DNA of 64,000 nucleotides, taken from the NCBI GenBank assembly GCA_050084515.1, contig CM114274.1:35216001-35280000 (forward strand), given 5' to 3'. The notes beneath the pieces were generated by a model, which was not told the DNA's origin, did not search any database, and worked only from the letters and a program-made list of their open reading frames with translations. A program made the position numbers and the translations under genes. Positions 10,447 through 23,160 of this stretch are shown here, piece after piece. Source of the DNA: Blasia pusilla. Lineage: Eukaryota > Marchantiophyta > Marchantiopsida > Blasiales. Positions within the stretch are counted from its first letter, which is position 1. Each line of letters starts with the position of its first letter.

Positions 10447-13380
10447 TTTATATATTTTAGTTTAATCATGTCCCAAAATCCTTGTGCGCATTCTCATTTT
10501 TTAAAAATGGATTTCCGCATCTTAGTCACAAATTTGGTATCCAAATTCTTGAATTTTGTTTGTTAGTCAAGAAGTTATGGTAGAAAAACTAATCATTTGG
10601 TTTATTGTAAGAACTAGTCATAACGTTAATAAATCTTCGCATCTAATTTCGGTGATTTTTCCTTGTTTATATTGATCCTCATTTAGGCATCTTATCTATT
10701 TTCCCATCTTTTATTAGAAGAGAGTTCATCCATAATTCCATGTGATACCACATCTTAGTTTTAGATTGAATTTATTTTATGGCTCCTACAGGTTCTCACT
10801 ATTTTTTTTCATGGCCATCCAGAATATCCACATGTCCTCCGCACGTATGTATTGATAACTTTCTTCTCTTCCTATTACTCATCTCAAAGGAGAGGGCCGC
10901 AGACTGATTTCTTAACCCTCTTTTCATTTTTAATTAGACATGATTCCTTTCTTTCTTATTTGGAATCTCATTTTCTTTCAACTCCATATTCTCATCAAGA
11001 AAAAGAAAAACAAGGCATAATAAGGTGATGGGCGAACACATGGGAAAAAGGATACCATCTCACTTTCCCTTCTTCCGTGAATAAATTCATGAAATTCCTT
11101 TCTTCCTATCTCCTGTTGCCCTTTAGTTTTCAAAACCTCATGCATTGAATCTATTTTTTTAAACTTAATGATATATTGTGCTATAATAGAAAACAAAAGA
11201 TGTAAATTCCTCTTTTTTTTTGCTTTGAGATTCCAAATGTTGAATATTTTGTCTTCGAGTTACTTGTATGTTTTCTTACAATAATGAAATCAATAAAAAA
11301 AATTTAAGGAGGATAAAAAATTTCTCCAAAATTTTTTCAAATGATAGTTTTATCTATGTTATTTTCATTGGTGAAGGTAAAGAAATGTTAAATATCAGTT
11401 TCCTTTCTCAATTCTTAACTTTTTTGCGTCAACTTCTTTCATGGCTTGCTCAAAGATTTTTAATCATCTAAATTATTATTTGAAATTTTAATGTAACTTC
11501 TAAGGCAACCCCATAGAAAAGGTGTACTTGTGTCGATTAAATAAAGATAACCAAAATAGTATGAATCGCCTACACATCTACTTTTAGAAGCATGCATCTA
11601 AAATTTGATGTATATCGAGGTTTTGTCATAATTCTAGGAAAATACATAAGAGAGCTCTAAGGGATTATTATACTTTTGGATGTATGTGGGATCTTTATGA
11701 AATAACACTTCAATCTTAATATCATTGCGATTGTTATAATTAGTTTTGAATTGCACAAGTCCTTAAACTAGTATATTACTACTTGTCATAAGTTTTCAAA
11801 TATTAATCTCCATAATTGCAATGCATGTCAAATGCTTCACTTACTGTCGTTCGTCATTTTTAAAAATCTCCAAAATATTTTACAGTGAAAATTTTAATTT
11901 TGCTCCACCAAAATTGTCCAACTCCAAAAATTTTAAATGAATTTCTTTGCCAAACAGAGTAAATCGATAAAATATTAATATCAATTTTATCTCATAAAAA
12001 TTTTCTTGCCAAAACAATTACACTAAAAAATTATCAACCACAAGAAATTTTAAGAAAGATTTCAAGTAATTTGAAGGTCTTGCCCAAAATAGCTATCAAT
12101 CATTTTCCTTATATAAAATTTCTTTCACCAAAACTATTCTCTGCAAACAACTACTATAAATACTGTACCATATCTATTGTAAAAATATATTTTTATAGTA
12201 ATCAAATATCTACTAGTAAATATATTTAACACAAATATATACTAGTGGTGAAAAAAAATCTCCCTTTATGGAATTTCATGTTTATGTTTTGATTTCTGAA
12301 TCTCCAATCCTCCCACCTAATTCATTGCATGGGCATTCAATTACTCAACATTTGTAGTTCTTCTCTTTATGTTTAGTGAGAAAACTAACATGTGCAAAGC
12401 ATTTCTATACAAATAATTTGAGAATTTGAAAGAAGAGGACCTAATACAAATAACATAATAGATACGATAAGATGGCACATGAAATTCATCTTCCATTAAT
12501 GAATGGAGTTCATCACAACATAATTCTTTGCATCCCCATTAAAAATTTTACTTTATTCTAATTTTAAGGGAGAACGTATTTAATTTTTCATTCATTTTTA
12601 TTAAGAAATATTAAGTTCTTCATTGTATAAAAGATTATAAAAATATTTATTTGGAAATTAATTTCTTCACAAGAATATTCCATAATTTTTTCCATGCTCT
12701 CATGAATGTATGCAATAATTTGAATCTTGTCATGTTTTAACTACCAATGGGATTTTGTAACAATCTATTATGCCAATCCATTATTTGCACTACGGATTAA
12801 GAAATGTAAAATATTATATGGGCATCAAATCTTATCATTTGGAGTTATATCTACTATTTTGGTCTTACTTTTGTTCTTTGAGTTTTAAGAATTAATTTAT
12901 AACAAAATATTAATACACATTAAGATAGAAAACTCATGTTGTTAAAAAAAATTAACATTGTATAAAAATCCTCTTATTTTTCATTATTGTCTAAGCTAAC
13001 ATTATTTTCGAAGGAAAATCAAATTTTACATAAGGTACAAAAGGGCATGAGGACTATTAGAGACAATAAATAGTAAAAGACCACTATAAGGTATTAGGAA
13101 AATTAAAGTATAACTAACAAATTTGGTAGCAATTAGGTGGTTTAAATGATGGTTATTGTCAATATTTGAAAGTTTATCTTTATAAGTTTATGTTAGATTT
13201 TTTATGTGTTAAACTCTAGACATCCAAGGTGGATCCAACGACATTATCATTGCTCATCCATTTTACTTGTGTATCGCAAGAGCAAAAAATTACTATTTGA
13301 TAAATTTTCATGCTCCATGGACCAAAAAACTATTGCAATATCTTTGAGCAACTTCAAAATTAAAATTAGCCCGTGGACAC

Positions 13381-13417
13381 GTCACGTTAAAAAATGGATT
13401 GAAATTTTTAACGTGAC
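13381..13417. repeat. Perfect 13-bp inverted repeat, 11-nt loop
   Basis: GTCACGTTAAAAA at 13381-13393 is the exact reverse complement of 13405-13417. The loop is 11 bases. It is not followed by a gene. Confidence 0.8.
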
Positions 13418-14399
13418 ATGATTCAATATGATTCAATTTTGCTCCTAAAGAAGTACTTATAGCAAGTGACATTCAATGTCATATATGTAAAAAAATAAAT
13501 AAGACTTTAAACTTCGTAGTTTAAGAGTTTTTGAACTTTATTAATAATTTCTTTTACGAAGTAAAGGTTGTTTGTCGTCTATTTAGTTCATACTATTTAT
13601 GAAGTAAAAATTTTCATTAAATTCTAGAGACAAATCGTTTGGATAAGTATAATGATTTTCATACCTTGATGAGTAAAATTTAAGTAACCATGCAATACAA
13701 TAAGCACAAGAACTTTATTCTTAGATCATTAATCCTTCGTTTTTTCAATTCTAATAATAATGATTATTTGAATGAAACTCAAGATATAGATATTATCAAC
13801 CAATGGGGTACAAACGTCTAGTCTCAAACCGGTGCATTAAGGTGATTTGTTTAAGGATCTAATACACAAAAACAAAGGAGAACTTTTTCTTCCTATTACA
13901 TCCTTAAACAAATACTTATCATTAAAATATAAAATGTTTGCCTTTAGTATATGAACATTTTATCTCAAATACTTGGATGTATTACTTGTTAACTAATCAT
14001 GAAGAGTTTTCCATATGCTTATGAAGAAGACATATGCCTTAAAGCCATAATATATATCCTATCTTTTTTTTCTCAAAAAATCACACCACCAAATCCAATC
14101 AATCAATGGTAGTTTAACAAGATATTAATATAATCTATTCCCATTGATGGTTTCTTGTTATGGTAAAAAAATAATCAGATTTTTCTAAGTATCGTACTAT
14201 GATCATTATATCTTGACGTAGATGACACATGTAACATAGATCCCCCTGAAAAGGGATGCATCTTCCAAACCTTGTACAATCTACACATGCACACGCAAAA
14301 TATCTCCTACACCTTGATATAATGCATCAATTTTTTTAAACAAAATCAAGATAATAATTTCATATGTACATCTATAATTGTACAAATATTAATCACGTA

Positions 14400-16300
14400 T
14401 TCTTGAATAAGTTGACCATAATATAATAATTGATCATCATCTTCAGCTCCAATCCATACTCGAAGTTGGAAAAGACATTTAATTACAAGGTTAAACAATA
14501 CTTGTGAGTATTTCGCATCATTGTCACCTTGTTAATCTCAAAATCAATTCCTTTCTTCTACATGAAGTGATCTAAAATTTTCCCAGTAGAGACTTGGAAT
14601 CTCTAGTAGAACTTTTGTAATGTTACCTCATTTCATAATAGTTAAATAGCAATAGAGTCTATGTTTCGTTTAAGTCTAATATATTATACATCACTCTACT
14701 ATATATATTTTCTATTAATATTTACTTAAACTTTGAAGTTTATTTTCAATTTCATACATATAGATTTGATAAATTTGAGGATAATCTCCTATGTTTGGAT
14801 ATAGTGGGCTAATCGGATGATAAATCCCTGGTTGAATCATAAAGTATCTAATACCAACTTGCTTCTTCGTGTATGATCCAATAGATGTTAATTCAAATAT
14901 AAAATTAAAAGCCCTAATGTGGATCAAACATTTAACTCTTTAAGCTCCAAAACTTTGTGTAGCTAATTATGAAATTGGAGGAGATATCTTCAAGAAGAGT
15001 AATTATAGCTACCCATCGTCACAACACATTCTAAAAGAGATTATAACTTGTATACCTAACCCTTTTAATCATATCTCTAATGTAGAACATTGTATGATTA
15101 AAGGATATTCTTCAAACCAATAGCATGTCTTCAACATACATTATTTCCAAAAAAAAAGTTGAAAATTTTCCTTTATCAATGTCTTGGAAAATATGATTAC
15201 TTGCAAGATTAAGTAACTTGTTAACTTAAAGTTTATAATTCGATGCATTGAGAATTTTTAAATAAGCAATAAAACTTCACCCTCTGTAGAGAACTCAACT
15301 CTATTAAGTAAGGGAGAAAATTGATGAATTTACAGGGACAGATAAAGAGCTACCTCAATCATAGGAAATGTAGAACAATTTACATAAATTTTTATCTTCC
15401 CCACCCACAAGATGAAATGCTTCTCCTTAACTAATTTCTATGGTAGGTAACTTAAGTCCATTCCCGTTGTAGCGTAAATCCTCAGATTATACAACTTGAA
15501 AAGTATGTGTGATACCAATTAGAATGTCCAATGTTTTAATTCGAAATAAGTACTTAAGCAATGAAATATCAAAGTTCAAATAAAGACTATAAAAAATATA
15601 ATATTTCCCTATAGAGTGGTTATTAATGGTTTTGATAATACATTGAGACATCTTGAGTAAGGCTATTTACCAATATAATAATCCAACCATATTTTTGAAT
15701 AACCCAAAAAAAGGAAAAAAATTCATTATCATAAATCATATAAAAAAATTGCATACATTAATAACTAGACATACCCCAATAAATCTTCATCGAATCTTTA
15801 AGTAGGAATTTTTTGGAGAGAAATAGCTTATAATATTAGAGTATAATATTGAATCACAATGTGGCTTAGAGACATTGGATATGGACACAATACTTACAAC
15901 AAGAAGATATAAGTCAATGTACTCCAAAGACAAATTTATGATTTGAATATCAATTTTAACATAGTCTCCACTCAAGCTTGAAGTTGCTTAAGACACCAAA
16001 ATAACCTAGATTTTATTTACACTGCATACCAATCTCTAGTTATAATTTCTAAAGATGGGAACCCAAATTATCAACAACAAAGGTATAATCCCCCTAAAAG
16101 ATCTCCATGATAGTCTGTATGCAATAACAATACGTCATAAAGGATATAATGTTGATTGTTGGTAAGAAAATATTGTCGATAACCAACACTAACATAGGAT
16201 ATCAAGTATACTACCTTCGTAGAGTTCAACCTCTAATCCTCCTTGCTTCACCATGAAGTATTCTTGACCTTAAGCTTTGCAATCATAAGTCTTGGGTTAA
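14400..16300 (-). mobile_element. Very degenerate copia-like remnant
   Basis: Most of this AT-rich stretch is unreadable. On the minus strand 15142-15116 translates as MYVEDMLLV, close to the YVDDM-type catalytic box of copia reverse transcriptases. No other domain could be confirmed, so the limits are guesses. Confidence 0.3.
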
Positions 16301-16304
16301 GTCT

Positions 16305-17368
16305 CAAAGACTCAATCGATTACGCGCTCCGTAACTAGCCGAGAAGACGCCAAGCAATAATTGGGCCGAGTCTCCCCCAATTCATATCATCTTCCTAGTA
16401 AGCCTCTTCCCCGAGTCTTAATCAATCTACCCAAGTTGTTCGCCTATATTGAAGCGCGTCAATTAATCCCTCAAGTTGCATCCCAAACAATATCTTTGCT
16501 TAAACTTGAAAACAAGGCCAAAGATACATCTCGATCAATTCTTTGTTTATGAACTTAAGAGGGTAGGGTAGGAAGGGAGAATTTTCCTCCTTATTGGTAT
16601 TTTTAGGGTTCTCCATGGGAACCCCACCTTTCCCATTATTTCCTTCAAACCCTTGATTTTGGCCCCCAAACCAAAGGTGGTCTACGACCCACATTTGACT
16701 AACAATCCCTCGATATTACTTAGGGGAGGCTTCCTATAGATAATGAAATTCTCAACTCCCAAATGAATCTTGGAGCTTGGACTAGTGTTTCTACTGCCAT
16801 TCCCATGCTTGCGACTAGCTAGTCTATATTTTGGCTTTAATGGATCACACAAAGGTCTTTCTTTCTTGGACTTGGGACCATGACTCACTTCACAAGTCCT
16901 TGCTAGCATGAGTGCCATAGACTTATATTCACGATGACTAAGGAATTTCTTACCACAACATGAAAGAAAGAAAGTCATAGCCATAGGAACTAAATATAAG
17001 AACAAGAAGGAAACACTTCATCATGTAGAACACTCTCTCTAATGACATATCTTCCTTAAACCTCGTAAGCCCAATTGACATCACCAAAGCAACTAAATAA
17101 TCCATAAGATACATAAGAGATGACAACCCATGAAAGAAGTCACTCAAACATATGTAAAGGATAATTTATACACATAAGTCATTTTATGATTATATGGCGG
17201 TATGTGAGATTATATATGGTTTTTGTATTACTCACTCTATGAGGCCATAGGGATCAATTATCTTAGAAGTAGGTCATAGAGTACATCCTCTACTCCACCT
17301 AGCTTCACCTTGAAGCACTCCAGACCTTGAGCTTTGCAAGTGGAAGACTCATATTGAGTCCCAAACAC
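16305..17368. repeat. Left copy of a long direct repeat flanking DG2
   Basis: Blocks here match the region 22092-23160 in the same orientation. Examples are CACAAAGGTCTTTC against CACCAAGGTCTTTC, and the stretch around CATGACTC...GTCCT.GCTAGC.TGAG...ATAGACTTAT. An LTR-like role is possible because the left copy directly abuts the 3' end of DG2. The first 70 bp are also echoed at about 17290-17366 (CTTGAGCTTTGCAA against CTTAAGCTTTGCAA). Confidence 0.45.
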
Positions 17369-17959
17369 TTGTCGTGCACATACACATCGCTACACAACCC
17401 ACATCGTTGGTCACATCTACACACCACACAACACCAATCTTCCCAACACATGGGTCGATCCATCCATAAACCAAACAAACTCACATATATACATTGAGAC
17501 CCCACAATCCCCCCCTAGTTGGCAGTTAAGTCCCCCTAACTCCAGATAGCACACACATATCTACTTGACATGATCTACTATCCTATACACATCTAGCACC
17601 ATCGATGTTGTAATCCCCGTAACACTGCAACACTACAACTACCCGTCGTGTTGATGCCTCCAAGGAGATCTAACACTCTCGTACCCTGATCCAAACGCTG
17701 CCACACAACACGTGTGGTACTTGAACATATGAAGTCTCCAATCCAAGAGCATCACTGTCACCTGACTGTGTCTGCTTCAGAATACAAGCACAACTCCATG
17801 CCTGCCTACGAGCTCGGCTACACTCCTTGCTCGTATCCAACAATGGTAAATCAAACTCTGCATCATAGGAAGAGACACCCACCCTGGCATGTCTCTCCGT
17901 GGGACTATCCCCTATGGGAATGTCCTCCGCATGTGTGCTCCTCCTCAACAACTCCTTGA

Positions 17960-18900
17960 TCAGCTGACACCACCTGTGAATGCTGCCAACATGGTGACCG
18001 TATCCTCACATGGTCGACCTTCACTAACTCCTACAAATTGCACCGGTAGATGGCTCACCCGTCCATCACCTAATCGCCACCTTAGCCGATAAGAAAATGT
18101 CTCCTCCCAAAAATCCAGAATGAAACCTAGAGGGTACAACACCGTACTCCCTACCAACACATCATACAACTCTCGCGGTGTCATAATCGCCCGAGTGCGC
18201 ACCATCGCGCTATCCGTCTCATGCTCTGGCTAGAGTCTAATCACTAACTCCTATCTAGTCATGAATTGCATGGGTGATACGCCCCCAATAGAGGTATGTA
18301 TCTGAAAGGGACAATGCTCGATGTTGCCTTTCCGTAAACCCAACGCCAAACACGTCGTCTTCCCTAACATCAAGGACTGCACTCCCGAATCAAGTAGGAT
18401 GCGCTGCGGATGGTACACCGTACCTTTGGGACTAACCAAGCAAAACACTCATGCTAGGTTATCCAACAACACCACACATGGTGTGATCATAGCTCGCTCT
18501 ATCGCTGGCCTAGCTGACATATCTACCAACTTTGCCGATGCAGCATGCCATGACTCAATGGGGGACGTCCCGAGAACATGCTCTGAGGGCAGGTCCACCA
18601 CCTACGAACGAGAGGCAACCACCTCTCCACGTTCACACAACGTGATGGCCAACCGTAACACCTCCGTTGGTCCAACTCCCAACATCGCCAACTCCATAGC
18701 GGGAAAAAATGCAACGTGGCTCACCCTAGTGGCCACCTCCAACAATATGATAAACACTGGCTCCACCCAAGCCGGTATAGGAGTTGTCTCTCCAACTCTC
18801 CGTGACGTCGACGCACGTGTCCCACCTCTGGACACTGTTGGTTGTCGAGGAATCATCGACGGTGTATGCAATGCTTCTGACAACGTGAATGACTGGGGAA
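17960..18900 (-). pseudogene. Protease region of DG2 (retropepsin with DSG)
   Basis: The minus-strand frame 18448-18251 reads RILLDSGVQSLMLGK. The Asp-Ser-Gly active-site triad of retroviral-type aspartic proteases is at 18388-18380. Upstream (18883-18602) is an Ala/Val-rich linker (PAMELAMLGVGPTEVLRLA) shared with DG3 and DG5. Downstream (18205-17960) is a GSTVLYPLGFILDFWEE block also shared by the family. Stops separate these pieces. A plus-strand open frame of 230 codons over the same stretch is an antisense shadow. Confidence 0.7.
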
Positions 18901-19249
18901 CCCTAGCCTATTGCCCATTGGTCCCCTCATGTGGGTTGATCTCCACCCCACCTCTTAGTGGCTCGGTCACTCTCGCAACACCCCGAGTCACCACCGCATC
19001 AGCCTTAACCTGAGGTGCACTGCACATAATCCTCAATCCCGTATAGTCCTCCCCCATATCCTGATACGACAAGGAGGTTGGAGCCACACTAGCTACTGTC
19101 GGCTCCGTGCCTATCATTAACTGCATCATCTTCATGGCAGAAATCCTCTGTTCCAACTGATCGATGCAAGTGAGGAGCGTTGCATTGGGTGCACGTCCTC
19201 CATCTCCCCTGACAAGTGATGGCACTCTACCACCACGATCATCCACCAC

Positions 19250-20570
19250 TCAATCTCCACCAACTCTCTCGCCCCCAAATCCTTTGCCTACCTCAAGACG
19301 TACCTCTCGGCAAAGATCATAACACCTATCCTTAGTGTGACCATATTGGTGACAATGATCATACTGCAACTGTGGTGGGGCCATCCTCTGTGGCTCTTGA
19401 GGAATCAGAGACGCCCATGGCCCTCTCTCATGTTGTGGGCAGTTCCTGTGCCTATGTGACCCACCACACGTCCAACAAGCCAACCCTCGTCCCTGCTCGG
19501 AAACATATGTTGGTATAGGCCATTGCCTCATCGGCTCACGATACCCGCCCTGCTCTTTGGACCCACCGGCTCGCTCCCGTGATACTAGTGCATGCTGGAG
19601 CACATGTGGGGTCTACTCCTACTCATTGACTCGTCGAATCTTGCAAAAATCCCGTGGTCACCACCTGCTCGTCACTCATGTTGAGCTCTACCTACTCAGA
19701 CAACTCGAAAACCAACTTCAATGTGGGCTTCGCCGTGTGAAGCAACATCGCATCCCGAACTCTCCTCCGTAGCTCTTTCTCCTACACCATGTAACAAAAC
19801 TGTATTGATTGCCCCTTAGTCACCCCATATGTGGCAACGATCAACCATCGCATGCGTATGAATGCCTCCCTCAAACTCTCACCCGATCTTCCTTGAAAAT
19901 CTTGTATACTCTTCAGCTTGTTGGTCCGCACGCCCTGGTAGCTCCTCCCCAACTGTTGGAAGAACTCCACGGCAAGACTGAAACTCGGTGGTCCTCTACC
20001 ACGAGAGGTCTCTACCACCTCACCATCCTCACTGCCATCCTCTCCATTCAATCTCCGAGCTGATGGTGTAGGTCTCTCTGCTCTCACTATCCCATCTTAC
20101 GCCTTGCGGCCACTAGTGGACACATACCCTGGAGCCCAATACACTCTACATCGATCTCTACTGAGTATAAAGATTGGAACTCCATGTAGTCATCCATTGG
20201 CATACCCTCCAAGTGTTGGAACAACCCCTTCCATGCCATAAGAGGGTTGAATCGCGTGGGGGTCCGTATCTCTTGGAAGTCGCAGCACGTGTCAAACTCA
20301 TGGATGAAATCCTCAAGATCTATGGTGCCTAACGCACCCGAGAAATGACCCATGCCATGATGGTCTATGTCGTCCATCTCTCTCCATATATAATTATCCC
20401 CGTTTGCGATCTCGTCATCAGACCCGCTGTCTAGTGATGACCATCCAGCCAGGGATGGAAGTGAGGGTGGTTCCTCACTAGAAACCCCTCGATACCTCAT
20501 GCCACTCCGTGTCACTCCACCACCACTGCTCATACCACCCTATTCTTACAAACCCTCGTAGAACGCCGTG
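19250..20570 (-). pseudogene. Gag region of DG2 with zinc knuckles
   Basis: The minus strand encodes a capsid-like stretch (WKGLFQHLEGMPMDDYMEF near 20247-20191) and then two zinc-knuckle regions in the frame 19603-19250. The first reads CWTCGGSHRHRNC. The second reads YDHCHQYGHTKDRC, where the first Cys of a CCHC knuckle has become Tyr. The matching start codon in DG3 (minus 55633) is ACG here, so the native start is lost and 20533 is only the next ATG. Stops and frameshifts occur between the capsid and knuckle parts. Gag would package the element RNA. Confidence 0.75.
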
Positions 20571-22091
20571 ATGATAACCCCGTCTCACCCGCTCAAGCAA
20601 TCAGACTTACCAAGAGTCTCCCACACTCCTCACTAGCTCACTTACAGTAAAGGTAATCCCGTGACGACACACCCGTCCTCACGCACACTCAACACTCGAG
20701 CTCACCATGAGCCTTCCGACTAACTCACCTAAGTCACAAATATACTCTTGGGTCATACACACGACCCCTACTCGGCAACGGTCATATATCCACCTACATA
20801 CTACGCATGAAAGGAGTCTACCCTCGTCACCATCGCTACACCACCAACTACCCGATACCCATCACTCTCAATCATACAAGATAAGTGTGGGAAAAGGGAC
20901 TCGAATGGATAACCAGAACACGCCCGCCATCACTATACTGCATGGTCAACTATGACTCCTCAATGTGACAAGACAACCTTTGCAACACAACACTCTCCTC
21001 GACCAACTCGTCGACCTCCCGTCGGTAGATGCAAGCTACCCGTCGGCATCACAATGTGCATCTCCACCTCTCGCACTCCACCCCAAACTCTTGGTACAGA
21101 TCACTCATCTCAACACATGTCGTCAAAGTTCTAGCAAGTCAAACTCTGTCAACAACTTTCAAGCTAGCGAACCCCGTCGTGAATCACACTCCCCGCTCTA
21201 AAACACCAAATGGAAAAATCCGTCCTACTATGTAATGGCTCCAACCACATCGGGCCCTAACCATGTAGTTCATCCAACCATATTCATTGCCCAACCTGGT
21301 CGGCCGCGCTACCACGTCTCGAGTACCAACCCGGTCACCCTCCTACCACGTTTGTCGTTCCCACCTCGGTCCGACTTCCACTATGTTGCGGCTCCTCCTA
21401 TTCCGACCGCGCCTTTACTCCCTGCGGGTCCTCAACTCTAGCTCCAGACTGCCATACTTCCCAACTAAATCTCCCAACTTCATAAGGCGCTCCCTTGCAA
21501 CAGCACGTGTCCCTATGCGGCTATACCTATTCCACTATCTTCGGAGCCCTGATGGTTCCTTCATCCTCTCCCTTCTTGTTTGACGCGGCCCTAGGAGCTC
21601 ACTTGGCTCCTTGGCTCTTCGCTCTCCCTCTCCGGCTTAAAACTCCATTCATGAATTTACATCGGCATATCGAACCACGTCTACCCTCTGCTATGAGGGA
21701 ATCTGAATGCTAGAACCCTAATTCCTACACACCCACACACGTCTGTGCAAGAGAGGAGCTCCTAAGGCTCAACACGAGAAAGATGGCTTGAGAGAGCCAT
21801 CTCTCTCACTCTTATACCTTTGGAAAGAACCAAAAAGCTTTTCCCCCAAAAATAACCCTCCCAACGGTAACCTGCGTGGACAAGTTATCTGGCAACCGTT
21901 GACTCGGTCAACAGGTCACCTAACGAACTAAGACAAAAATAGGGAAATCGCCATAAATGATGTTCCCGACGCAACAAACTTGTCGCCAACGTGATCCGAC
22001 ATCTAAGGATGAAGTTACACCCAAATAGCTTGTTGACTCTCTATACCGTCGACGCGATAGAACTCTACTTATGTCAAACTAATATGTGACA

Positions 22092-23160
22092 CACTCAATT
22101 GGTTGCACGTTCTATAGGTAACCAAGTAGCTGCCAAACACTAATCAGGTTGAGTCTCCCCAAGTACGTCCCGTCTCCCTATGAAGCCTCGTCCCTAAGCC
22201 TGTAGCAATCCTCCCAAGTTACTCGCCTAAGTCGGAGCACATTGGTTCATTCCTCAAGGTGCATCCTTTAACTCAAACAGGAAATACAACCAAACACGCA
22301 TCATGATTAGTTTGTGGTTCAAGGACTTGAACGGGTAGAGAGGGAGAGTGTCCCCCCCTATAGCATGGTTGTACAAAAACGGACATGGACGGGCAAGTTT
22401 GGACATATCCATGGATTTGGATCGCAAAAGTTGGGGCCCACACTTATGATTGATTGTGGAAGGCAGAGCAAGGGTGGACTGGGCAATGAGGGGAGAGGGA
22501 GGAGGAAAAAACTAAAAGGTGCACATCACAAAGGGAAGTGGGGGGGAGGAGAAAGAAGGGGAGATGGAATCCATATGGACAAGTCCTTCTATAAGATAGA
22601 CGTAAGTCTACCGATGGACATATTCGCGGACACAAATTTTTTCCATTTGCAACCTTGCCCTATAGGTACTTTTGGGGTTCTCTCATGTGCGCGTCTCATC
22701 TAGCGTTAGTCCTAGACTCTTATGGCTGGTTCTGCCGCTCTTTCTAGTCTTATGATTATATAGTTTAGATTTTTCAACTTTGGTGGCTCACACCAAGGTC
22801 TTTCCTCCTTTGACCCCGATCATGACTCGCTTCCTTGGGTCCTCGCTAGCGTGAGCATCATAGACTTATGTATTCGTGACAAAGTGGCCTGTGTGCACGT
22901 GTTATTCTTCCCTTGTATGTTTTGTGGCTTGTTATTGTGTGTCATGCCTATAATGGTTCCATCCTTGTGGAGCCTCATTTTGGATCCTATCTTCACATAT
23001 ATAAAATCGAGAGAGTCGCATTCATGATGCATTGTAGTGAATATATGATGATATATTGCACCTAGATTCGTGTTTTGTATATGGAGTGTATTGCTCATGA
23101 CTCATGTCTATTTGTTGCAAGTGTACATGTGGTGTGTATATTTAATGTGTTTGAGTCTAA
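22092..23160. repeat. Right copy of the long direct repeat flanking DG2, with a MITE inserted
   Basis: Similar to 16305-17368 in the same orientation, interrupted by the MITE at 22364-22657. It starts directly after the CA end of the DG2 LTR-like block at 22091. Confidence 0.45.
22364..22657. mobile_element. hAT-like MITE copy 2 with perfect 8-bp target duplication
   Basis: A 294-bp element beginning CATGGTTGTAC and ending TTTGCAACCTTG. Its terminal inverted repeats are CA(A/T)GGTTGCA-like. It is flanked on both sides by CCCTATAG (22356-22363 and 22658-22665). The 8-bp duplication and the CA-start inverted repeats fit hAT-type MITEs. It has no transposase. Confidence 0.85.

Larger units (their letters stand above)
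9850..14400. other. AT-rich intergenic DNA, no gene seen
   Basis: A long AT-rich stretch with only short, low-complexity open frames on both strands. It contains a TG microsatellite near 10397 and a 13-bp hairpin at 13381-13417. I see no domain, exon-like block or RNA gene. Confidence 0.6.
17370..22091 (-). mobile_element. Gypsy element DG2, internally deleted derivative (gag-protease only)
   Basis: A minus-strand relative of DG3 that keeps the leader, gag, protease and the first bases of the methyltransferase, then jumps to the very 3' end of the element. The junction is near 17600-17670. Upstream of it the minus strand still reads LDLLGGI, the equivalent of methyltransferase motif I. Downstream the sequence matches the 3' edge of the PHD region, then the polypurine tract (pyrimidine-rich on this strand, about 17508-17520) and the 138-bp terminal block 17370-17507. 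About 4 kb containing methyltransferase, RT, RNase H and integrase is missing relative to DG3. Such gag-only deletion derivatives depend on relatives in trans. It is also broken by stops. Confidence 0.75.

Noticed and set aside
18321-19013. Open frame of 230 codons on the plus strand
   Set aside because: It is antisense to the protease region of DG2, has Thr/Ser/Asn-rich composition and no domain; the minus strand carries the recognised motifs.
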